From: Eucalyptus grandis
Lineage: Eukaryota > Streptophyta > Magnoliopsida > Myrtales > Myrtaceae
Assembly: GCF_016545825.1 (NCBI RefSeq)
Contig: NC_052616.1
Location: 62,703,278 to 62,767,277, forward strand
DNA length: 64,000 nt
Reading direction: 5' to 3'
Below are positions 23,168-38,097 of the stretch, piece by piece (within the stretch, counting starts at the first letter, position 1; each line of letters opens with the position of its first letter). Below the pieces are notes generated by a model. That model was given only the letters and a program-made list of their open reading frames with translations, was not told where the DNA came from and did not search any database. A program made the position numbers and the translations under genes.

Positions 23168-24415
23168 CTTATGAACATTATATAATATTTATTAATTTGA
23201 AATTTTATTTGACTTTATAACTAATATGCAAATTTTATGATACTTGACACCTGAAGTTGTCAACATAAATGTAAATGGAAAATACCAAGAAAAAGGAAGA
23301 TGTTTGTTTGTTTGATAGTGCATTAACACATACCATATTTCTTAGTAGACATTTTTTCTCAAGCATGACATTACGTAAAGCACATATCCATACAATATCA
23401 GGTCATGTTCCGATCATTGATTATTTTGGGAATGCCACAATTGTTTTGTCAAATGGCACCATCCTGCATATTGAGGATACATTTCTAAGCAATAGATAAA
23501 AAAGGAATCTGCTCAGCTTCAAAGATGTACGCCGTAATGGGTACCGTATTGAGATTATTTATGAGCAAGATAAGAAATATATTGGCATTACCTCTTATAA
23601 GAAGGGCTTGATAAGCTAGAAGCTTCTTCTATGGGTTTTTATTGTGTTATGATTAAGGCCATTAAAACCTACGCCATTATATCATAGAGATTGGTAAAAC
23701 CTGATAAGTTTGGACTATGGCATGATCGCCTTGGTCATCCTGTCACTTCAATGATGCGTAGAATAATTCATAATACAAAAAGACACCATTTAAAGAATAC
23801 AAATTTATTATTGTTCAAGGATTATAATTGTGAAGCTTGTTCACAAGGAAAACTCATTACCAAACCTTCTATAATAAATGTTAATTTTGAATCCCCTTTA
23901 TTCTTGCAAAGAATTCAAGATGATATTTGTGGATGAATACAACCACCAAGTGGACCGTTTCGATAATTTATAGTACTAGTGGACGTATCATATAGATGAT
24001 CCCATGTTTGCTTATTATTTTTGTGTAATGTTACATTTGCACGTTTACTTGTGCAGATTATAAAGCTCTTAACATAATTCCATGATTATCCAATTAAAAG
24101 CATAAGGATGGATAATGCTAGTAAATTTACATCAAAAAGTTTTGATACCTATTGTGCTTCACTTGAAATTGAGGTTGAGCACCCAGTCACATATGTTCAT
24201 ACTCAAAATGGATTGACAGAATCCTTAATGAGACATATCTAAATCATTACCCGCACTCTACTATTGAGAACGAATCTTAACGATACAGCATGAGGTCATG
24301 TTGTTTTGCATGTGGCATCCCTAATAAAATTGCGTCCCACTGCTAGCCTTTTACAATCTCCCATTCAAATGGTTATTGGTTATGAACCAAATATTTCATA
24401 TCTACGCACATTTTT
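23168..24415 (+). pseudogene. Copia pol fragment: protease, GAG-pre-integrase, integrase core
   Basis: After the nested element the copia frame resumes with a protease-like CLFDSALTHTIF (the active site is normally D-S/T-G/A), then NLLSFKDVRRNGYRIE, then the zinc-binding GAG-pre-integrase block WHDRLGHP and CEACSQGKL (23700-23870). Next come integrase core words SHVCLL, RMDNASKFTS and HTQNGLTES. At least five in-frame stops interrupt the integrase. Homology ends at YLRTF (about 24415), where the RIO2 sequence takes over. Reverse transcriptase and RNase H are absent. Confidence 0.8.
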
Positions 24416-24681
24416 GCAAGATATCTGAGGTTGCCAAGGAGGATGGTTCCATCCTTGTGTGAAGCTACACAGACTTGGTAGAACTTTTAGGGCAGTTAAA
24501 TCCAAGCGTGATTACTTGAGGCATCGAAGAAGTTATAATTGGCTCTATTTGTCAAGACTTGCTGCACTTAAAGATTTTTCTTTTATGAAGGTATATCCTC
24601 GCTTTACTCTGCATTCATTAGCTCTTCCTTCTGATATTGATGATTAGCACCGAACTGCGACGGAGTTGCTTCACTTTGTAG

Positions 24682-26510
<1,829 letters not shown>

Positions 26511-27058
26511 TGTGCAGGTATGCGAATTGCAAAGCCCAGAGGTGGTTTTCGAGAGGATTTTAGGTCTCATTGTTCGCCTGGCAGAACACGGCCTCATTCA
26601 TTGTGATTTCAATGAATTCAATATCATGGTAACTCCGAAGTTACTTTTTTTTTATCATTGCTAGAGTTGCTATGGGATACACACCCACACGAGAGGATAA
26701 CTTGACACACACTCGCACATGCTAATACAAGGAAATGTAATAGGGATGTTCTCTATAATATATCTTTTTGTATATCTTTGATTTCATGCTTATGAGTTAT
26801 TAGAACCTGAGATAACCTTAGTGCAATTTTCTCAACAATTTTACATTATTTTCTACCATATTATTAGAAGATTGATTTTCCTCGAATGGTTTCGGTATCA
26901 CATCACAATGCACCGATGTAAGTGATATTGCAAGCTTCAACTGTTCAGCACAAATTTATATATTAGTCACTCTTCTTTTCAGTGCTAAATTTCTACTATC
27001 TGTTTTTCAGGTACTTCGATCGTGATGTTGATTGCATATTTAAGTTCTTCAGCAAGAG

Positions 27059-27945
27059 GTTGGTGCATTCTAAAACTGCGTCAAATTGTAAAAGTGGTCT
27101 TACTTTTTGACCTTTTAGATGATGCAAAAATATAAAATGATGATCTACTTATGCATCATCCTTTGGTACTTATTTCAATCTTGAGTGATGAATGGGTTAG
27201 CATTCTTCATCTTGTTCGCCATCACTCCTTTTTTTTTTCTAGGATGGTGGTGAAAATATGATGACTATATAGTGTAATACTCACTGAGGAAATTAGTTTT
27301 GAGAAACTTAAGAACTCCGCAACTTTCAAGTGCTTTGATGAAAAAAGTAAGCAGTTTTTGTCAGACGTCTTTTATTGGGAAAGAAAGTTGAATTTTTGTC
27401 TTCAAAGGCTCTGACATTCTGTCTCTTCCCCCATTGTTGAGAAAATCAAATGTTTGATTGGAGTAAAGTAAATATTTTGCCATAATAGTAGGCAAGTTAC
27501 CTGCAAAAGTGCCCAACGCAATATGCATTATTTGTGAGTCCACTTCTTTTCCGATTGATGGAAACGTTGTCCCCGCATTTATTGCTCTTTCCTCTTAAAT
27601 GTTTTTAGATTACTTATCCTCTCCGTTTTATTTTTCTGTTTGGCCACAATTCATCCGGACTAAAGAGTTCATAATAAAACAGGTTGTCTGATTTGAAAGT
27701 TGTTCATCTGAATGAGACATAGGTTTGGTCTTGTGAAAATTGTTTTGTCTGTGAGCAAAATATGTTACAATTTCCTTGTTGGTAGAATCATGTTATTTTG
27801 ATAATTTGACGTCCGTGCTTTCAAACTTTTATGGCTCCTATAGACGCTTTTTGTTTTTATGGGTGAGATGTTGCATTATATAACACATTTTCAGTTGTTC
27901 AACACAATCACGGATCCATTTTTCCTTGTGACAATCTACCACCGG
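27059..27945 (+). other. RIO2 fifth intron (0.89 kb)
   Basis: Starts GTTGGT. Its end lacks AG (CCACCGG before GTTTAATC), so normal splicing would fail. Confidence 0.55.
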
Positions 27946-30710
27946 GTTTAATCTCTCTCTTGAAGAGCAGATTGATAATCCTGATAATTCAGAGGAAGAT
28001 TCAGAAGGAAGCTATAGACCTTGTTTTTATTCAATAAGCAAATCTGTTGGTTTCTGGACAAAAAACTTGCTGCTAGTGGGTTTACTAGAAAAGAGCAAGA
28101 TGATATGGACAAGGTATAGTAATTCACCTTTTATGACGATGATTTGCAAATCGTTAACATTGTGTCATCCAACTGCTTAATTTGGTGTTAGACCTAGTGG
28201 CTGACCATAATTGATTATTTTGGTTCATGCTTGGACCACTTAGGAGTGTGCCTATTTAGTCTTCCAATTCTTGGGATTTGTAACTGGATAACACAGATCT
28301 AGTTCCCAGTTTTTGGAAATTCTACCTGCACCATGTTTCTGACTTGATGCTGAAACTTTCTAAGCTTGTTGATTGATTTTGTTTAGATTTGCAAATGCTT
28401 AGCCTATCAATCTAACGCAACACCAGTAAGCCTGACACACTAATTAGAGATATGCTAATCTGGTTGTCTTTTCTATTTTCAAGTCCCAATGTAGGATAGT
28501 GTCTAGTTGGTAAAAGTCTTTCGAAAAATATTCTATGCTCTATAACTCTTTCGTCTTATTCCTTCCATGGATTTTACTCTGTCATTCTTGGCTTCTGTCA
28601 GCTTCTTTTCTCATGATCATCTTCATGCTCTTGCCTGCATTATGGTTCCTGGCTTTGCATGTTTGGTCCTTGATTGGAAGTGGAAGTGGAAGTACTATGG
28701 CTAGTATTTTAATTTTTTTTTTCTGTTTTCTTGGAAACATGTGAATGAAAAATTCTCTAACGGGATGAAAAATGGGAGTATATGCTTGTATTCCATCAAA
28801 GCTGTAAAATAGAATTTTTCTTTTTCCTTCCAAAGATCTGTGCTTTTGTTAGAATGAATAAATACTGGATACACCAAAATGTCATTTTCAGCTTTGAACT
28901 CTTTTTTCGTTCATAACATGCTTTCCATTGTCTTTGTTGTAAAATAATTTCCAGTGTCTTTCCAAACGTGTTTTTGAAGCTGCTGCATTCTGAAATGTAA
29001 ATGAAAACAGCATATACAAATTTTCTGGAACCAATTACATCTTGCCCTGGAGAATTTTGTGCAACTAGTTGACACATTAATCGAAAGTTCATCCCTAGCG
29101 TGTCATTGATTGAGTATTGTAAGTGTGCATTGTCCATGATGTGATATTAACCTTCTCTTATTGGATTCCTTTGATATAGTTTGTCGAAGAAGAAAAGGAC
29201 CAGGATATATGTTCTGATGATGAAGAAGATAGTGCTGGAATGGATGAAACAATCATGAGAGATGTTGACATTTTGCATCTGTTGGATCAGGTACTAGTAT
29301 CAGAGCATTTGTTGTGATAGGCCTGAAAATCAACATTGCTGAAACTTTGTGAAACCTATAACATCGGGGCATGAGATTTCCTCTTTTTACTATGTTGTTT
29401 GCCGTGCTTTATTTTCAAAAACTGAGCAGATCTTTTAAGACTATTGGAGTACTTGAGTGACTTTTCACCGGAAAAGATGAAATCATGTTTTATATATTCG
29501 TTTATGAGAATTTCCTAGTTTGTTTCTCAGATGGTTAACTGGAGGATGCAGCATTAATTTTCTGGCAGTCAGCTGAGATCCACCTTAAAATTTATTTTAA
29601 AATCTAATGTGCTTACTCACTCAGTATTATATCCTAATCTTGCTATTTGTATGACCAGCCAGGGCACATTGTAGAAGGAAATGAGGAGGAAATCAAAGAA
29701 AATAGACAGAACTGTGAAGGACAACTCAGCGAACCTTGTTGTGAGGCACACTTCAATAAGATAAGTATATATGGTGAAATATTTTAGGCATTGGGTCTGG
29801 CTTTCGCCCACTAGCTATGTAGTCTTGGATAGTGCAGCACTTTTGATTATCAACATAAGCATGGAGGTTGAGTAATATGAATCACATTGAAGACATTCTG
29901 GCTTATATCTTGAAGTTCGATCTACCTTTGTTGTGTTCTATGATGCTCAGGCCCATTTTGATAGTTTTTGGGCTTGGGTTCCTTGTTTGAGAACCTCTGA
30001 CTATACTCAAGTGTTTAGCCTTTGTACTTGTGACAAATTTCATAGACAACGATGATGAATAAGCTTTGAAAGATGCCAGCTATCTGCGAAATGAACTTAT
30101 CTCTCTATGTTCTCCTTTAAAATCCCATTTAATGGCGCCTGATGGAATGGCTAATTCAAGTAAGTTTATGGCTTGAGGTCTTTGAATTAGCAGCTGAGAA
30201 TTTGGTCTTGTTTGAACTTACAAAAATGAGCTATTCGGAAATTTGCTTCTCAAAATTTTTGCTGCTAAATACATGCGATTTTAGCTTGAGTAATTGTGTT
30301 GCTGTCAACTGTTTCTTTCGAGGGGATAATGGACCAGTAAAGTGTTTACTAATTGTTGTGTTTGGTGCTTTTTCACATATGTTTATCAGTGAGTCATCTG
30401 TAGTTTATCGAAAATGAAAAGTGAGTTAAGTTTTTCTACGAAGTTTTTTCATAGTCATCACTTATCGTTGTTTATTGCTCTTTCTTGTTAGCTTCAGTAA
30501 TGAGAGTTTCTTTTCCACCTGGTGCAGGATGAAAGTGAAGAGAATGCGAATGATGCTGAGTTGGTAAAGCGCCTGAACAAGCAGAGATGGTGAGCAATTG
30601 CTGCTGTTCATAGAGGAGGGAAGGCCATTGCTTCTAGAAATTCTTACAAGGACAAAGGTGGAAGGTCATCTCACAATTCCAAAATTCAAAAGCAATTAAG
30701 CTCTTGGTAG

Positions 30711-31317
30711 CACACATGGAAGAATTTAGCAGCATGTAGGGGCTGGAGGAAGGTGTGAGTTTAAGACTTCGTATTATAGCATATTTCGCTAGGGAAGATA
30801 AAGGAGAATTTTGCTTATTGGAAGTATAGATAGGTGGCTATTTTGCTGCAGAATATGTGTAATAGTCAGTTACCGTCATGATGTTTATGTTTGATCTGTT
30901 GTCTCAAACCGCTTTCTTGATTAATCATGAAAGGTTTAAATTAATGGGCAATGATTGTTGAATTATGCACTACTTTTTGTTATTGAAACTATTTTTATAG
31001 TTAATGTTTGCAAAATAACTTGGTTTTGCAGCTCCACTATGACGGCAAAAATAGCTTGGGCGGGAATAATTTGAAGCATTGAATCACGATTTATTGATCT
31101 TGTAACTCCTTTTGTACTTGTTATAAATTATGCCGAAGAAGATATATGATTGCCCTCTTGAGTTTACTCCATGATCTGCAAGATTGCAACAATGCGCACC
31201 AAGAAAATTTCACTTTTTACTATTGACTCATTGCCTAGAAATCGGATTTTGAGTATTAAAAGTCCAAATGTGTGGAACAATTTGACAATCGGAATAAAAT
31301 TTAGGATATAATATTTA
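30711..31317. other. RIO2 3' flank, no gene seen
   Basis: Former 3' UTR and downstream AT-rich DNA. No coding frame of note. Confidence 0.45.
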
Positions 31318-31987
31318 TCTTATGTTTGGTGTTCGTTCAAGATTTAAGAGGGCTATAGCATGGGTATAATTATTCTATGGAGAGGTGAGATAAAGGTAAA
31401 TAAGATTTATAATATCTATAATATAAAAGATTTTTTTTTTCAAAAAAAAAAAATTCTTATTATAAAATTAAAATAATATTGGAAGATAAATACTAGTTTA
31501 ATTCTGATAAAAAAATTCAAAATAACAAAAAAGCAAAATTCCATTTTTTATTTTATCCTCTTTTTGTTTATATATTTTTATTTATTTCTATCTTATAATA
31601 TTAATCAATATATAAATATATATTTATTATGAATATTACATATTTTAGGACTTTAGTATTTTAGATATATTACTATAGTTTACTATATAATAAAATTTTA
31701 TTAGAGAATGATGGAAGGGGGAAAAGAATTAAAAAATATAGGAATTTAAAAAAAATTAGTAAATAAAAATGAAGTAAGTTAGAGAGTGATGAGAGATTTT
31801 TATCGTATCTATTGTGCAACTTTTAGATTCATTTTGTATTGACATGTTGTTTATACCATACAATATATATAATATAATGTGGATATATTCGATTTTATCT
31901 CTGCGACGAACAATTGATAGAATATAGCAAAATTTCTATATCCTCTAATCTTCTCCTAACTAGAAATCTAAACGATCACATGTAACC
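31318..31987. mobile_element. AT-rich MITE-like element, copy C (inverted)
   Basis: Left end TCTTATGTTTGGTG after TTA (31315-31317); right end reversed reads GGTTACATGTGATCG, as in copy A. The last 90 bases are the reverse complement of the start of copy B (1923-2010). Interior shares the AAATATA/TACTATAGTTTACTAT tract. Non-coding. Confidence 0.45.
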
Positions 31988-32178
31988 TTTTAGAATGAGA
32001 AATGACCGTCTTGGAGAAAATAGAGCTTGATGGAAGGTTCATTTTTGTTGACTGTTGTTTGGTGTTTGGTTATGAAATATAATCAACATCGGGGTAGAGA
32101 AAGCAGGCCGAGTTTCCCATTTAAGAGGTCTAAAGATGATGAAACATGGAAATTGGAAGGGAATGTTTCAGATGGTTG
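31988..32178. other. Short spacer between MITE and MLO fragment
   Basis: No feature recognised beyond possible former MLO 3' UTR on the minus strand. Confidence 0.3.
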
Positions 32179-33044
32179 CTACATCTCTTTTGGTCCCTGG
32201 AAGGAAGGATCATATTGGATCTCAGCTTCTTTCGTTGGCTCGCCAAGGGATTGTGAAGTCACTTTGGGGTCCACGGGGAGGGTGGTCGATCGTGTGCTAG
32301 TCGCCGACATTCTTGCATTCTTCTTCATTTTTGCATGCTGGGTCCAGACGCTGAGCCCCTCATGTATGTGTTCCTCAAATATAGCCTTCTTGAATGAGCT
32401 TCCCATGTTTAACAACCAAGCACGAACATGCAAGTATGCCATCAGTTTCAATATCATGTTGCAGTAAATAGTCATGAACCGTGAGAACGATGTGCCTAGA
32501 TTGGTCACCTGGGTAACCATCGCATAGAGTGGCAAGGTGCTGTAGCTGCACATGAAGTGAACCAACACCCTGACAACATTGCCTGTAGCTAGCCATTCAG
32601 ATACATGTGATACTGGTAAGGATAAATCCACATATGAGGAGAAGGAAGAAGGCTTTTACCCTATCACGAGTCTTGGGATTATGAAACCGACTTGTCCCAT
32701 TATGCACGAGTCAAAACTATATTGAACCTGCCAGGTTTTTTCCCATGGAAGCTCCAGCAAGTAATCGTAAGCACTTATTTTCTTTTGGCAATTCAGCTAT
32801 TTTTATCCCTTGCACAAATGAAGAAGAAGAAAGTGAGCTCAAAAGCTTTTTGGAAGAGGAGGATATGAATGAGCAGCAGGACAATGCGAGGTCTATGGAA
32901 CCAGAAATGATCAACAGAAGGTTGAACCACCAAGTCCCCTTCCACGGCTGCATGCTTCTCCGCGACATCTTGCACTAACTGATTTATCACGTGCTCCAGC
33001 TTTGTTCCAACAGCAAGGAAGAGCTCGAAAAGGAAATAGAATAA
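32179..33044 (-). pseudogene. MLO: MLO family membrane protein, C-terminal half, decayed
   Basis: MLO proteins are plant seven-transmembrane, calmodulin-binding proteins linked to powdery mildew susceptibility and other roles. Minus-strand exons: 32816-33044 (LFLAVGTKLEHVINQL, then VAEKHAAVEGDLVVQPS and DHFWFHRPRIVLLLIHILLF), 32660-32727 (SFDSCIMGQVGFIIPRLVIG), 32509-32582 (VHFMCSYSTLPLYAMVTQ, a membrane segment) and 32179-32406 (MGSSFKKAIFEEHIHEGL, then a calmodulin-binding-like VWTQHAKMKKN). The N-terminal half (first loops and membrane segments) is not found upstream. Lesions: the first donor is off by one base, exon three starts out of phase, and the acceptor before MGSS lacks AG (TTAAAC). 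The tail is short for the family. Pseudogene; family call is secure, subfamily is not. Confidence 0.87.
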
Positions 33045-33547
33045 CTAAAAATCTGAATCCCACTTATGACTCATTTCTCAAGAGATGTACAATGTGGCTT
33101 AAGCAGCCCAATGCCGGGACACGGTTCTACTCACCAAAAAGGGAATGAAAGATATCCAGAAGTATGCATGCCAGCCTGCATAATTGATTGCAACCCCTCA
33201 TCAGTTATAGTTAAATCCCCCGTTTATAGGATTGGCCTTTAAGCGTTACTTTAGGACTAGAATCGCCACGCCAAAATTGTGTTCAGCCATGTTTTGCTGG
33301 GGTAAAAACTACAGTAATGAAAAGTAAACCTTGTTGTATTCATGACGCGTAAATTTGGAAACTGCAATATGCGATTAATGTGGTTTCTCACCATTGAGCA
33401 ATAAGAAGATGACCACAAATATCCAAAGGTACCAACTGCAATTATAGAAGGAGATGTCAACAGTAGTGGTGCTCCAACGGTTAGCAAAACCAAACGTTTT
33501 TTAGGAAATAGAAACAGATAAAAGTAAATAAAGACTAACACCTTACC
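33045..33547. other. Upstream of the MLO fragment, no gene seen
   Basis: Should contain earlier MLO exons on the minus strand, but I cannot recognise them. A 101-codon minus frame (33257-33562) is unsupported. Confidence 0.4.
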
Positions 33548-34199
33548 ATAGGTTATTTGCAATGATAGTTGCTGGATATTCTGAGTTAGATGTGATTTAG
33601 TTGGGTCATGACATTATTTGAGGGCATATTAGTTGCTAAAATAGTTCATAGATATTCTATTCATTTCTCATCTTTTTTTAGAGTTTGCTATCATTATTTT
33701 TAAAGGAAAACGTCAAATGTGGCATGTAGTTGTTGATTTGCTTAATGGTTGTTTCCTCTGGGATGTGGTCTTGAATAAATTTGGCTTAGTTTTAATGTCT
33801 GCTTTTCTCAATCACAAACCATATGAATTATTAAACGAACTTGCTTTTTTCTAGATGTGATTGTCAACTTTTTGCTATCTTAGCATGAATGTTATGAATT
33901 TGCATAATTTGTTATTATATTTCTACACATCTCAATAAATTTGTTGTTTATTTTCCTTTTAGAATGGATAGAACGAAATCACCAAGCAAAAAAGCATAGA
34001 ATTATAACTTGAGACAGGAGCACGAGAGTCATAAGAAAGTTGGTACCCTTTTGACATCTTACTTTTTGCCGATTTTTATGCCATTGCCTTTCAAATAAAT
34101 TTTAGAAAGTTGTCCGATTTGATCAATGTTCATAAATGTGTTCTGAATCTGCTCAAAGGAAAAAAAATGTTTTAAGCATAATTTTTTCATTAATATGTA

Positions 34200-34684
34200 G
34201 ATACTTGGTCCCTTATCCAACTAGGTTTCTGTTGCCCGCCTGGCAAAGGTTGGCAGAAAAAATGAGTTGTGATCAACGAGCTGCAATAGAGAGGGTAGGG
34301 TTTGGAAGTTTGCTATACATGCCTAATTATAACATCAACAAGGCATTGATAAATGTAATGATAAAGAAATGGAGCTTTGCTATACATGCCTAATACCAAT
34401 TGAAAAAGACGAGGCTTCATTAGATTTAGAGGATGAATATGTCAATTCTCTCAATAAGAGGAAGATTGCAATGAAAACGCTTGAGGAGAGCTGAATGGCG
34501 AGATAGGCTAGGGAGCAAAGTTCATAAGGACGTTTTTGTTATATGCTTTCGGTGTGTTTCTATTTCCAAATTTGGGTCGAGCGGGGGTTATGTCGTACCT
34601 CAAAATTTTGGATGCTATAAAAGAATATACCTGGAGTTTGACTTTACTCGAGCATTTGACTATGTGAATAACCGAGAGAAATGA
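34200..34684 (+). pseudogene. Plant mobile domain-like fragment, left arm
   Basis: Reads FLLPAWQRLAEKMSCDQRAA, then IERVGFGSLLYMPNYNINKA, the start of a plant mobile domain-like (aminotransferase-like PMD) protein: the pattern is xVGFGGLLxxPxxxLNKALLxxxV. After the deletion near 34375 it continues in broken frames to words matching FPNLG and YTWSLTLLEHLTM of the other copy. PMD proteins occur as host genes and captured in Mutator-like transposons. Assignment is by eye and moderately secure. Clearly broken. Confidence 0.5.
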
Positions 34685-35995
34685 GCATCATAAGACATAA
34701 GTTAGAGGTTGTCTTATGTTCCTCAAGATATTTTTTTCATTTAAGCTTTCTAGTTCATCATATATAAAAGTTTTTGAACATTAAGATTTATCACATCATT
34801 ATTACCTATACAACACCTGCAATCTTTTATTTGTTATTTATTCGATATTAATACATCTTATGAGGATGGTGTAATTTTTTTTTTCATTTTGCACAATTGA
34901 TATCTCCATTTTTATTGATTTGTGTAGATATAGTCATTTGAGCATTTAGATATGGCTTGGCCTAAATTTCAATTAAACTCCTTGACTTTTCCTGGTACAT
35001 GCTGACGGAAAGAGAATAAGACAACAACAATATCAAAGATCAATGATGAATTTCAGAAGCTAACAAAAAATAAGATAAATTAAATGAAATGTTTATTATA
35101 TTGATCATATCTATTTTGACTTTTATCGTCATCTAAAGTAGCGTTATGAGATTGCCTATGGTAATAATTTCCTATCTTAAATGGCATTTCTTAAATTCTT
35201 CACTGATTACATGCATTATATAATCTTGGAGCTTCAGCCTACTGCAACTGAGTTGGGAGTTAATATCATCAAATTGGTTTTGGCAGCACGAATTGAGTCC
35301 TAAGAGATAGCGCCACCTAATCAGGGATGACGGATCTTCCAATGGACAATATGAATTTAGTTCTATTTTCGTCCAATTTTTCGTCATCCCCAATTGCGTT
35401 ATTGTCTCTTGGGTTCAATTCATGCTGTCAAAACATTTTTGATGATATCAACTCCCAACTTAATTGTAATAGGCTAAAGCTCTAAGATTATCTAATACAT
35501 GCGAGTAAAGAATTTAAGAAATGCCATTTAAGATAGGAAATTATCACCATATGCAATTCCATAATGTTAAAATAAATATGATCAATACAATAAACATTCA
35601 ATTTAATTTATATTATTTTTGGTTATCCTCTTAAATTCATCCTTGATATTTAATGTTGTTGTCTTACTCTCTTCCCATCGGCATATACGGGGAAAAGTCA
35701 AGGAGTTCAATCGAAATTTAGGCCGAGTCACATCTAAATGCTCAAATGACCAAATCTACACAATTCAACAGAAATGGAGATATTAATTATGCAAAATAAA
35801 AAAAAATTGTACGCTACCCATAAGATATATTAGTATTGAATAAAGAACAAAGAAAAGAACTGTTATACAGATGATAATGATATGATAAGTATTAATATTC
35901 AAAAACTTTCATATAGGATAAACTAGAAAACTTAAATAGAAAAATACTTGGAGAAATATAAGACAACCTCTAACTTACCTCTTATGATGCTTCTT

Positions 35996-36560
35996 TCACT
36001 CGGTTATCCACATAGTCAAATGCTTGAGCAAAGCCAAACTCCAGGTATATTCTTTTATAGCATCCAAAATTGTGATGTACGACATAACACCCACTCGACC
36101 CAAATTTGAGAATAGAAACACGCCGAAAACATATAGCAAAAACATCCTTATGAACTTTGTTCCCTCGCCTATCTCGCCATCCAGCTCCCCCTCAAGCATA
36201 TACATTGCAATTTTCCTCTTACTGAGAGAATTGACATTCATTCTCTAGATCTAATGAAGCCTCGTCTTTTCCAATTGTTACTGGCTTTCCATTGACAATG
36301 AGGCCCATGATTAATGCCATGTCCATCATCAAAATCTCACCACCATCAACTAAAAAGGCCTTCTCAGAGCTCAATTTCTCTATTAGCATACTTATCAATA
36401 CCCTATTGATGCTATAATTAGGCATGCACAACAAACTTCCAAATCATACCCTCTTTATTGTAGCTCGTTGATTACAACTCAGTTTTTCTACCGTCTGGCA
36501 AAGGCGGGCAACGAAAACCTAGTAGATGAGGGACCAAATATCTACATATTAACGAAAAAA
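35996..36560 (-). pseudogene. Plant mobile domain-like fragment, right arm
   Basis: Mirror copy of the left-arm fragment, slightly more complete: LCMPNYSINRVLISMLIEKL, then AFLVDGGEILMMDMALIMGL (36219-36434). In the next frame come FIRMFLLYVFGVFLFSNLG and EYTWSLALLKHLTMWI (35996-36241), the usual C-terminal PMD pattern of an FPN block followed by a W and LxxL. A frame break lies at about 36230, and upstream stops occur near 36460-36480. An upstream exon-like phrase (VVGLFHGCFLWDVV family, about 36990-37060 minus) also recurs at 33700 and 43800. Confidence 0.5.
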
Positions 36561-36829
36561 CTATGCTCAAAACATTTTTTTTCCTTTGAGCAGATTTAGA
36601 ACACATTTATGAACATTGATCAAATCCGACAACTTTCTAAAATTTATTTGAAAGGCAATGACATAAAAATTAGCAAGAAGTAAGATGTCAAAAGGGTACT
36701 AACCTTCTTATGACTCTCATGCTCTTTTCTCAAGTTATAACTCTATGCTCTTTTACCTGGTGATCTCATCCTATCCATTCTAAAAAGGAAAAGAAATAAC
36801 CAATTTATTGAGATGTGTGGAAATATAAT

Positions 36830-37745
36830 AACCAAAATGAAACAAACTATGCAGATTCACAACATTTATACTGAGATAGCAAAAAGTTGACAATCACATC
36901 TAGAACAAAGCAAGTTCATTCAATGATTTATATGCTTCGTAATTGTGAATGAGAAAAACGACATCAAAACTAAGCCAAATTTATTCAAGACCACATCCTA
37001 GAGGAAACAACCATCAAGCAAACCAATAACTACAGTTTGACGTTTTCCTTTAAAAATAAAGACAGTGAACTCCCCAAAAATAATGAGAAATGAATAGAAT
37101 ATCTATCAATTACTTTAGTAACTAATATACCCTCAAACAATGTCATGACCCAACTAAATCACATTTAGCCCAGAATACCAGCAAACTACTATTGCAAATG
37201 ACCTATATCTCACCCATGAGCGCAATGCCCAAACATGTCAAAAAGATGACGGATCAATGGTTTGCCAATGTAATATTATAGGCAAGCGAAACAACATTTG
37301 AATGAAACCAAAATCCTTTTAACTCACCTGCAATAAAGAACATCCAGCATTCGGAAGACATTCGCAGCATTCAAGATATCAATGTGCGATGTTTTGATAA
37401 GAGATCGTCATAAATCCCACATAACCCTTACCCACAATGACACTTTTTTTTTTCAATATAAAGTCAAGATGAAATCTAATTGAAACCAAACCTTTATTAT
37501 TTGTACAGAAATGGCTGCAAACAGCAAACATGAACATATATCGAACAAACTCAAACCGTGGACAGGACTCATAGTAAAGAAATCAGCATACTCTAAACAT
37601 ACCTGAATGTATAGTACTTATCCAAGTTTTGGACAGCAAGCAACTACAACCTATATGCAACTTCATTCACATTTCAATCAACTACATACAATAAGTGTAC
37701 TGAGGCAAAAAATAAAAAAAATAAAAACAACTTCAACTGGACTTA
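36830..37745. repeat. Dispersed repeat unit, copy 1
   Basis: Aligns directly with 43645-44560 over its length (for example CAAACTATGCAGATTCA, ACATGTCAAAAAGATGACGG and AACATTTGAATGAAACCAAA). Its left portion is also the outer part of the giant inverted repeat. It may be the non-PMD remainder of the same mobile unit. Confidence 0.75.
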
Positions 37746-37784
37746 TGCATTATAGCCAAACAATTACAGGCCACATTTCACGTT

Positions 37785-38097
37785 TTCCTTTAAAAATAAT
37801 GACAACGAACTCCCCAAAAATGATGAGAAATGAATAGAATATCTATGAACTACTTTAGCAACCAATATGTTCTCAAACAATGTCATGACCCAACTAAATC
37901 ACCAGAATATCCAGCAAACTATCATTGCAAATGACCTATATCTCACTCATGAGCGCGATGCCCAAACATGTCAAAAAGATGACGGATCAATGGTTTGCCA
38001 ATGTAACATTATACGCAAATGAAACAACATTTGAATGAAACCAAAATCCTTTTAACTCACCTGCAATAAAGAACGTCCAGCATTCGGAAGACATTCA
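37785..38097. repeat. Dispersed repeat unit, partial direct copy 2
   Basis: Repeats 37055-37372 about 730 bases downstream: same order of CTCCCCAAAAATGATGAGAA, TGTCATGACCCAACTAAATC, ATGCCCAAACATGTC and TTTTAACTCACCTGCAATAA, ending at the GGAAGACATTC words. The UBP26 fragment begins beyond it, so this repeat probably marks the truncation of UBP26. Confidence 0.75.

Larger units (their letters stand above)
9837..24415 (+). mobile_element. Ty1/copia retrotransposon, interrupted and 3'-truncated
   Basis: Order on the plus strand: putative 5' LTR (9837-10148), leader, gag (10374 to about 11219), then after removal of the nested gypsy element (11505-23162) protease, GAG-pre-integrase and integrase core (23168-24415). 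The pol part ends abruptly in integrase, where RIO2 sequence begins. Reverse transcriptase, RNase H and the 3' LTR are missing. Many stop codons show it is dead. Gag and pol wording matches the copia group whose leader begins CTATCAGCACGA just after the LTR. Confidence 0.85.
33548..37210. repeat. Giant head-to-head inverted repeat, arms about 1.8 kb
   Basis: The left arm (33548 to about 35330) reappears in reverse complement from 37210 down to about 35390, around a spacer of only a few tens of bases near 35355. Matched landmarks: GATTTAGTTGGGTCATGACA (left about 33596, right about 37140-37161), GGTTGTTTCCTCTGGGATGT (left 33748), ATCAATGTTCATAAATGTGT (left 34123) and GGGATGACG at the centre (35325 and 35384 reversed). 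The left arm has a deletion of about 120 bases relative to the right, near 34375. Each arm carries a plant-mobile-domain-like fragment. A transcript through both arms would form a long hairpin. Confidence 0.85.

Noticed and set aside
29659..29760. AT-AC (U12) intron as an explanation for the AT donor after this RIO2 exon
   Set aside because: The intron ends in AG, and the donor lacks the U12 consensus; a mutated GT is simpler.
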